From positions 62,001 to 126,000 of the forward strand of contig JAIQFE010000008.1 in assembly GCA_020073445.1 (NCBI GenBank): a stretch of DNA of 64,000 nucleotides, read 5' to 3'. Under the pieces are notes generated by a model. That model had not been told where the DNA came from. It did no database searches and saw nothing but the letters and a program-made list of their open reading frames with translations. Of this stretch, positions 58,726-64,000 are shown piece by piece; the stretch's first letter is position 1, and each line of letters begins with the position of its first letter. This DNA is from Terriglobia bacterium (GTDB taxonomy: Bacteria > Acidobacteriota > Terriglobia > Bryobacterales > Bryobacteraceae). The position numbers and the translations under genes were made by a program.

Positions 58726-60153
58726 GTGATGATGGTAACGATGCGGCTCGATCTTCCCCCACAGCTGGACCAGATCGTGCGCGAGCTGCACTCGGCGGGC
58801 TATCGGGCCGTAGTGGTGGGCGGCGCGGTGCGCGACGCTCTACTGGGCGGCGAACCCAAGGATTTCGATATCGAGGTCTACGGGGTGGCCTACGATCAGC
58901 TGGCCGGAATCCTCGCCCGGCACGGCCGGGTCGACCTGGTGGGCAAGAGCTTCGGCGTCGTCAAACTGGTCACTCGGGACAAGCAGGGCGGCCACGAATA
59001 CGATTTCAGTGTCCCTCGCCGCGACAGCAAGTCGGGGCTCGGACACCGCGACTTTCGGGCAACCTTTGATCCCGGCATTTCACCGCGCGAAGCCGCCAGC
59101 CGCCGCGACTTCACCATAAACGCGATGGCCTACGATCCGGTGGCGGACGAACTCCTCGATTTCTTCGGCGGCGCTAAGGATTTGAAGAATCGCGTGCTGC
59201 GCGCGACGAGTGAGGCCTTCGCCGAGGATCCCTTGCGTGTCCTGCGGGGGATGCAGTTTGCGTGCCGCTTCGATCTCACACTCGATCCCGGGACTGCGGC
59301 CATGTGCCAGTCGATCGTGGATCACTATGGCACGATCGCCAGAGAACGCGTCGCGGACGAATTTATGAAGTGGGCCGTGAAGAGCTCGCGTCCGGGCCGG
59401 ATCGCGGAGTATCTGAAGGCTTCCGGCTGGGACGTTCACTTCCCGGAGATCGCTCGGCTTGCCGGTGTTCCGCAGGATCCCGGCTGGCACCCGGAAGGCG
59501 ATGTCGGCACGCACATGATGTTTGTGGTCGATGCGGCCGCGCGAATCGCGGAGCGTGAGAAGCTCGAAGGCGACGATCGGGCCGTTCTGGTCTTCGCGGC
59601 GCTCTCGCATGATTTCGCCAAGGCAACCACGACGATGCTCCGGGAGCGCGAAGGCCAGATGCGCTGGACCTCGTGGGGTCACGAAGCCGATGGCGGGCCG
59701 ATGGCGCGAGCCTTCCTCGAGCGCGTCGGCATCAAGAGCGCGATCGTCGATCGCGTGGTGCCCATGGTCGAGAATCACCTGGCGAGTTCGAGCATCGGCC
59801 GCGAGGCAACGCCGCGTGCGGTGCGGCGTCTTGCCATGCGTCTCGCGCCTGCGACCATCACCGATCTGTTGCGCTTGGTCGAAGCGGACTATTCCGGCCG
59901 GCCGCCGCTCCCAACCGGGCTTCCGGAAGGCGCGATGCGGATTCGGGACATGGCGCAATCGCAAGCCGTCGATCGCGGCCCGCAGGCTCCGCTGATTCTG
60001 GGCCGCCATGTGATGCCGTATTTCGGCGACCAGCCCGGGAAGCATATCGGCGAGGTAACCGCGGCTGCGTATGAGGCGCAGGCGGATGGTGTGTTTTCGA
60101 ATCTGGAGGAAGCGCTCCAGTGGCTGGAGCGGTACATGGCCGAGCGCGCGTAG
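58726..60153 (+). CDS. cca: CCA tRNA nucleotidyltransferase / polyA polymerase-family protein with HD domain
   Basis: 475 residues starting GTG-ATG-ATG at 58726. The nucleotidyltransferase head has 'AVVVGGAVRDALLGGEPKDF' and 'DIEVYG' (the D-x-D pair), then 'RRDFTINAMAYDPVADELLD' and 'DPLRVLRGMQFACRFDLTLD'. A C-terminal HD-type phosphohydrolase region is visible ('VFAALSHDFAKATTT'). It adds or repairs the 3' CCA of tRNAs; the HD part would remove 2',3'-cyclic phosphates. Bacterial polyA polymerase is an alternative, but the HD domain favours CCA-type. Confidence 0.9.
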   Translation: MMMVTMRLDLPPQLDQIVRELHSAGYRAVVVGGAVRDALLGGEPKDFDIEVYGVAYDQLAGILARHGRVDLVGKSFGVVKLVTRDKQGGHEYDFSVPRRDSKSGLGHRDFRATFDPGISPREAASRRDFTINAMAYDPVADELLDFFGGAKDLKNRVLRATSEAFAEDPLRVLRGMQFACRFDLTLDPGTAAMCQSIVDHYGTIARERVADEFMKWAVKSSRPGRIAEYLKASGWDVHFPEIARLAGVPQDPGWHPEGDVGTHMMFVVDAAARIAEREKLEGDDRAVLVFAALSHDFAKATTTMLREREGQMRWTSWGHEADGGPMARAFLERVGIKSAIVDRVVPMVENHLASSSIGREATPRAVRRLAMRLAPATITDLLRLVEADYSGRPPLPTGLPEGAMRIRDMAQSQAVDRGPQAPLILGRHVMPYFGDQPGKHIGEVTAAAYEAQADGVFSNLEEALQWLERYMAERA

Positions 60154-60169
60154 AGGCGAGGCACGCCTC
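60153..60169. terminator. Hairpin between convergent cca and the small exported protein gene
   Basis: GAGGCG 60153-60158 pairs with CGCCTC 60164-60169 around the loop AGGCA. It starts at the last base of the cca stop codon. No long T-tract follows, so it is a weak candidate. Confidence 0.45.
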
Positions 60170-60176
60170 ACCCGAC

Positions 60177-60440
60177 TCATTTCTTCTTATTCAACAAACC
60201 GTCGATCTCCCGATTCCGCTCTTTCATGCGGGAATTCCGGCGATCAAAACGGTCGTCACGCTCATCGGAAGAGGGCGCTTCCTTCTTTGCAGGCTCGGCC
60301 TTCTTCTTGTCCTCGTCCTTCGTCTGTTGCTTGTTCTGATCCTGCTTATGGGGTGGATCCAGCGCGAACACCGCAGGAGTCGCGGCGCTCAGTCCCACTA
60401 CTAAAAGAGCGAACCCGGCAAGACGTAGCATGTGGTTCAC
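60177..60440 (-). CDS. Small exported lysine- and charge-rich protein, unknown function
   Basis: 87 residues. A signal peptide ('LAGFALLVVGLSAATPAVFA') is followed by a highly charged, low-complexity mature part: 'PPHKQDQNKQQTKDEDKKKA' then 'DERDDRFDRRNSRMKERNRE' and a 'LLNKKK' end. It is likely disordered and periplasmic. It resembles no family I know. It stands alone between convergent cca and the divergent peptidase. Confidence 0.6.
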   Translation of the reverse strand: MNHMLRLAGFALLVVGLSAATPAVFALDPPHKQDQNKQQTKDEDKKKAEPAKKEAPSSDERDDRFDRRNSRMKERNREIDGLLNKKK

Positions 60441-60510
60441 CTCTGTCTATCGGATGATTGCACCCGAAGCTTTGTTTCAACAGAGTGCTAAGGCCCGTTA
60501 AACTAGTACT

Positions 60511-62547
60511 ATGCGGAGCATCTCCCTAGTCTTGCTGTGTGCGGCAGCCGTCGGCGTTCCTGCATTGATGGGGCAAAAACAGCCGTTCACTGTAGATACG
60601 ATGATGAAGCTCGCGCGGATGAGCGAGCCCGTTCTTTCTCCCGACGGTACCCAAGTCGCGTTCACGGTCCAGAAGATCGATCTTGATAAGAACACGAAGC
60701 CATCGCAGGTTTACGTCGTGCCGGTGCTGGGGGGCGCGCCGCGGCAGCTCACCACTGCGGGCGACACGAATGAGCGGCCGCGCTGGTCTCCCGATTCCAA
60801 ACAGATCTTCTTTGTTTCGAACCGAAGTGGTTCTTCTCAAATATGGGCAATGAATGTCGACGGGTCGAACGCGCACCAGATCACCAAGTTCGCCGCGGAA
60901 GCGGACGGCATCCTGGTTTCGCCCGACGACAAGAAGATCGTTTTCCTTTCGAGTGTCTACCCCGACTGCGGCGCTGACGACGCCTGCAACCAGCGCAAGA
61001 TCGACGAAGAATCGAAGAATAGAGTCAAAGCTCGCATTTACACGACGCTGCTCTATCGGCACTGGACCCAATGGCAGGGAGCGCGCCGCCGGCACTTGAT
61101 GGTGGTCAATTCGGATGGCTCGGACCTCAAAGAGCTGACGCCCGGCCCCAATGATGTTCCGCCATTTTCGCTCGGCGGCCAGGACGACTACGCGATCTCG
61201 CCCGATTCGAACGAAGTTGCGTTCGCCATGAACGTCGACCCGGATCCGGCCACCAGCACGAACTCGGACATATACGTAGTTCCGATCGGCGGAGGCGACG
61301 TCAAGAAAATCACTACCGGCCCTGGCGCGGACAACACTCCGCTGTATTCGCCCGATGGGAAATTCCTCGCGTTCCGGTCGCAGGCGCGCGCAGGCTACGA
61401 AAGCGACCGCTGGAGGCTTATGGAGCTCGATCGCGCCACGGGTCGCGCCACAAGCCTGACGGAAAATCTGGACCGCTGGGTGGGAAGCGTCACCTGGTCG
61501 CCCGATTCCACCCGTTTATTTTTCACCGTGGAGGATCGGGGCCGCACCGGCCTGCAGATGATTCAGGCGACCGGCGGCGGGTCGCGCAACATCATCGCCG
61601 GCGCGTCGACACTCGACGACGTGCAGTTCACCTCCGACGGGCGGACGATGATTTACACCGAGGTCAGCGGCTCGCATCCCGCCGAGATTTATCGCGCGAC
61701 ATCAAGCGGCGGCGCTGGAGTGCCGCTGACACACTTGAACGATGCAGTGTTGTCGAACGCCGTCGTTACGCCGCTGGAGGAGATGTATGCCGATAGCTCG
61801 GATAAAACCCGCGTGCATGCCTTCGTGGTGAAGCCGCCCGATTTCTCGCCGACCAAGAAGTATCCTGTATTGTTCCTGATCCACGGCGGACCGCAGGGAT
61901 CGTGGGGAGAAGAGTGGACCTACCGCTGGAACGCGCAGGTGTTTGCGGGCGCGGGGTATCTGGTGGTGATGCCGAATCCTCGCGGATCCACCGGCTATGG
62001 CCAGAAATACACGGAGGAGATCAGCGGCGACTGGGGCGGCAAAGCCTACGACGACGTCATGGCCGTGGTCGATAGTGTGGCGGCGCTGCCTTATGCCGAT
62101 CCTGCGCGCATGGCTGCGGCCGGCGGCTCGTATGGCGGCTACATGATCGACTGGATGCTCGGCCATACCGATCGCTTCAAGGCGTTCGTGACGCATGCCG
62201 GCGTTTTCGATCTGCGCAGCATGGCGGCCGAGACCGAGGAGCTGTGGTTCGTCCAGTGGGAGTTCAAGGGCATGCCGTGGGACAACCCGGAGCTGTACTC
62301 CAAATGGTCTCCGAGCTATTTCGTCAAGGATTTCAAGACACCCACGCTGGTGATCCACGGGGAACAGGATTTCCGCGTTCCGGTGAGCCAGGGGATGCAA
62401 TTATTCACCGCGCTGAAGTCGCAGAAAGTGCCGGCGAAGCTGCTGCTGTTTCCCGACGAAGGCCACTGGGTCCTGAAGCCGCAGAACACGGTGCTGTGGT
62501 ACTCGCAGTTTCTGGATTGGATCGGCCAGTGGACCAAGGCACAGTAG
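60511..62547 (+). CDS. S9 family (prolyl oligopeptidase-type) serine peptidase
   Basis: 678 residues with a signal peptide ('ISLVLLCAAAVGVPALMGQ'). A TolB-like beta-propeller made of repeats such as 'SEPVLSPDGTQVAFTVQK' and 'WSPDSKQIFFVSNRSGSSQI' occupies the first 400 residues. An alpha/beta-hydrolase domain follows with nucleophile S540 ('AAGGSYGGYMIDWMLGH'), D620 ('VIHGEQDFRVPVSQG') and H652 ('FPDEGHWVL'). It should cleave peptides, often after proline or as acylaminoacyl peptidase, outside the cytoplasm. The next gene starts inside its last codons. Confidence 0.95.
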   Translation: MRSISLVLLCAAAVGVPALMGQKQPFTVDTMMKLARMSEPVLSPDGTQVAFTVQKIDLDKNTKPSQVYVVPVLGGAPRQLTTAGDTNERPRWSPDSKQIFFVSNRSGSSQIWAMNVDGSNAHQITKFAAEADGILVSPDDKKIVFLSSVYPDCGADDACNQRKIDEESKNRVKARIYTTLLYRHWTQWQGARRRHLMVVNSDGSDLKELTPGPNDVPPFSLGGQDDYAISPDSNEVAFAMNVDPDPATSTNSDIYVVPIGGGDVKKITTGPGADNTPLYSPDGKFLAFRSQARAGYESDRWRLMELDRATGRATSLTENLDRWVGSVTWSPDSTRLFFTVEDRGRTGLQMIQATGGGSRNIIAGASTLDDVQFTSDGRTMIYTEVSGSHPAEIYRATSSGGAGVPLTHLNDAVLSNAVVTPLEEMYADSSDKTRVHAFVVKPPDFSPTKKYPVLFLIHGGPQGSWGEEWTYRWNAQVFAGAGYLVVMPNPRGSTGYGQKYTEEISGDWGGKAYDDVMAVVDSVAALPYADPARMAAAGGSYGGYMIDWMLGHTDRFKAFVTHAGVFDLRSMAAETEELWFVQWEFKGMPWDNPELYSKWSPSYFVKDFKTPTLVIHGEQDFRVPVSQGMQLFTALKSQKVPAKLLLFPDEGHWVLKPQNTVLWYSQFLDWIGQWTKAQ

Positions 62548-63863
62548 CCTGTGCTCTGCTGACCGCCTTGCTGTTGGCCGGCTGCGGGACTTCTCCCGAA
62601 GCGCAACTGCGCAAGACGCTCGCCTCACAAACAACCGGCGTGATTCATCTGCCGCCGGGCGAGATCGAAATCTCCTCCGAACTGACGCTGGCTCCCGGCG
62701 CGCACGGTCTCGAAATCGCCGGCTCAGGCACCCGCCTGAAGGCCGCGGATAATTTCAAAGGCCGGGCGATCCTGGTGCTCGAAAATGCCGAGCGAGTTCA
62801 TCTCCACGATTTCATGCTCGACGGCAATCGGGGCAAACTCGCCAAGCCGCTCGAAATGGCTCCGCCGGAGAACGCTTTTCGCGTCTGGTATCCGAATAAC
62901 GGAATCCTTGCGAACAAGGTCGCAGGCCTCGAAATCGAGCGCCTGGAATTGAGCGGCGTCGTCAACTTCCCGATCCTGGTCAGCCAGTCGAGCAAGGTTC
63001 GCATCAGCAGCGTGGCAGTCCTCGACTCCGGCTCGAAGAATGCGCGCGGTCGCAACAACCTGAGCGGAGGCATCCTGCTGGAGGAAGGCACAACCGATTT
63101 CGAAGTTCGCGACTCGACCTTTCAAAGCATTTTGGGTAATGCGCTGTGGACACACTCCAACTTCCGTGCGCCCCGGCAGGAGGCCGGCATCTTCGCGCTC
63201 AACAAGTTCGACACCATCGGCCGCGACGCGATCCAGGTCGGCCACGCCACACGCGTCCGCGTGGACGGAAACACCGGGGTCAACATCGGTTACCCCATCG
63301 ATATCGTCGATGTCGAGAATCAAGGAACGCCCGTGGCCATCGATACGGCGGGGAACGTCGACAATTCGTCATATGCGCGGAACCAGTTCAAGGAGATCAA
63401 CGGCCAGTGCATCGACCTGGATGGCTTCCACGACGGCATCGTCGAGAAGAACATTTGCACCAACGAAAAGGGCGTCGAGGCTTACCCATTCGGTGGCTCG
63501 GCAATAGTGATGAACAACACGCATCCGGACACGCATTCCTCGAATATCGAGATCAGAGGAAACGTCATCGAGGGATCCAAATTCGGTGGGCTCTTCTTGA
63601 TGGGCAGCCGCAATCGGGTCATCGAAAACGTGTTTCTCGGCCTGAACCTCGCGCACGGCGACGAACCGGAAATCCTCACCAGCGGCATTTACCTGGGACC
63701 CGGCGTGGCTCGTTTGGAGGAGACCACCGGGAATGAAATCCGCGGAAATCGGATACTCGGTTACAAGATGAAAACGCGGTGCATCGTCTTTGGTCCCGCA
63801 GTGTCCCGAACCGCGAATACCGTCGCAGGCAACACCTGCGCCGACCAGGCGCCTGCCCGGTGA
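62529..63863 (+). CDS. Lipoprotein with right-handed parallel beta-helix
   Basis: I start at GTG 62529 (444 residues) because it begins a lipoprotein signal ('ACALLTALLLAGCGTSPEA', lipobox LAGC). The frame is open to 62244 but only inside the peptidase gene. Many short repeats rich in N, G and I ('VHLHDFMLDGNRGKL', 'FEVRDSTFQSILGNALWTHS', 'SNIEIRGNVIEGSKFGGLFL') indicate a pectate-lyase-like beta-helix. It would sit on the outer membrane and bind or cleave a polysaccharide. It overlaps the peptidase gene by 19 bp. Confidence 0.85.
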   Translation: MDQGTVACALLTALLLAGCGTSPEAQLRKTLASQTTGVIHLPPGEIEISSELTLAPGAHGLEIAGSGTRLKAADNFKGRAILVLENAERVHLHDFMLDGNRGKLAKPLEMAPPENAFRVWYPNNGILANKVAGLEIERLELSGVVNFPILVSQSSKVRISSVAVLDSGSKNARGRNNLSGGILLEEGTTDFEVRDSTFQSILGNALWTHSNFRAPRQEAGIFALNKFDTIGRDAIQVGHATRVRVDGNTGVNIGYPIDIVDVENQGTPVAIDTAGNVDNSSYARNQFKEINGQCIDLDGFHDGIVEKNICTNEKGVEAYPFGGSAIVMNNTHPDTHSSNIEIRGNVIEGSKFGGLFLMGSRNRVIENVFLGLNLAHGDEPEILTSGIYLGPGVARLEETTGNEIRGNRILGYKMKTRCIVFGPAVSRTANTVAGNTCADQAPAR

Positions 63864-63879
63864 CGTATCCTGATTCTTA

Positions 63880-64000
63880 ATGTCGCTCGAGTTTCGGAAT
63901 GCGGTCCTGGCGCCGCTGAGTGGGATCTCCGTAGTCGCTCCAGCCGGGGTCATCATCGGAGTGATCGGAGAGAAAGGCTCGGGTGTGACCGAGCTGTTGA
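63880..64000 (+). CDS. Start of a P-loop (ABC ATPase-like) protein, 3'-truncated
   Basis: The ATG at 63880 begins a 40-residue fragment running off the window: 'SLEFRNAVLAPLSGISVVAP' then 'GVIIGVIGEKGSGVTELL'. The layout resembles the first strand and P-loop of ABC ATPases, but the lysine expected in GxxGxGK(S/T) is replaced by V (GEKGSGVT). It may be a degenerate or non-hydrolysing ATPase domain, or my reading of the family may be wrong. It follows the beta-helix gene by 16 bp. Confidence 0.6.
   Translation, partial: MSLEFRNAVLAPLSGISVVAPAGVIIGVIGEKGSGVTELL

Noticed and set aside
62244-62528. Upstream extension of the beta-helix gene
   Set aside because: It lies inside the S9 peptidase gene; the lipoprotein signal peptide marks the start at 62529.

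Overview
The window looks like a chromosomal segment of an Acidobacteriota member, most likely a Bryobacterales/'Solibacter'-type organism. The clues are high GC content, a Solibacter-type C-terminal domain (TIGR03437 family) at the left edge, three secreted paralogues with a 'GKPDLTGVW'-like motif, a DUF1592/DUF1552/ankyrin gene set, a PEP-CTERM protein, zf-HC2 anti-sigma factors next to ECF sigma factors, and mosaic palindromic intergenic repeats. The taxonomic call is an inference from gene content. No rRNA, tRNA, CRISPR array, insertion sequence or prophage was recognised.

Layout. 1-3.7 kb: exported proteins (the end of a large surface protein, a beta-barrel, a small membrane protein, two secreted paralogues). 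3.7-6.3 kb, minus strand: murQ, murA, a rhodanese and a secreted protein form a cell-wall operon. 6.5-7.8 kb: a PEP-CTERM protein with a clear sigma-70 promoter, and an ErpA/IscA-type Fe-S carrier. 7.9-16.2 kb: an AddAB-type helicase-nuclease lies between two ECF sigma/anti-sigma modules. 16.2-20.5 kb: thrS, a third secreted paralogue and an ALDH7-type dehydrogenase. 20.5-24.4 kb, minus strand: uppP and ftsK (overlapping), then a thioredoxin-like protein. 24.5-26.3 kb: vapBC followed by an HpnI/ceramide-glucosyltransferase-type enzyme. 26.3-33.2 kb, minus strand: esterase, an unknown coiled-coil membrane protein, an unknown secreted protein, transhydrogenase and a penicillin-acylase-family enzyme. 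33.2-39.2 kb: CNNM/CorC protein, ruvA-ruvB-folK, rsmE and a MacB/LolD-like ABC exporter. 39.2-44.1 kb: a GT39-like membrane protein opposite an SGNH protein, an MBOAT acyltransferase and a TonB-like protein. 44.2-48.6 kb: tyrS, a DUF885 hydrolase and a MacA-like adaptor. 48.7-55.7 kb: the ankyrin/DUF1552/DUF1592 set, interrupted by a beta-barrel gene, hicBA and a lipoprotein gene. 55.7-60.2 kb: DedA protein, feoAB and a CCA-adding enzyme. 60.2-64 kb: a small lysine-rich exported protein, an S9 peptidase, a beta-helix lipoprotein and the start of a P-loop-like protein.

Most genes are housekeeping or envelope functions: peptidoglycan precursor supply and recycling (murA, murQ, uppP), recombination and repair (ruvAB, addAB, ftsK), translation (thrS, tyrS, cca, rsmE) and iron uptake (feoAB). 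The accessory layer is two toxin-antitoxin pairs, orphan secreted proteins and a set of palindromic repeats. One of these repeats lies in frame inside addB, one supplies the last codons of the HpnI-like gene, and one is a five-hairpin element between the TonB-like gene and tyrS. These repeats, the AddAB pair with cysteine clusters in both nuclease domains, and the head-to-head start codons of thrS and an ECF sigma gene are the least ordinary features. I did not find a complete, clearly new multi-gene system.
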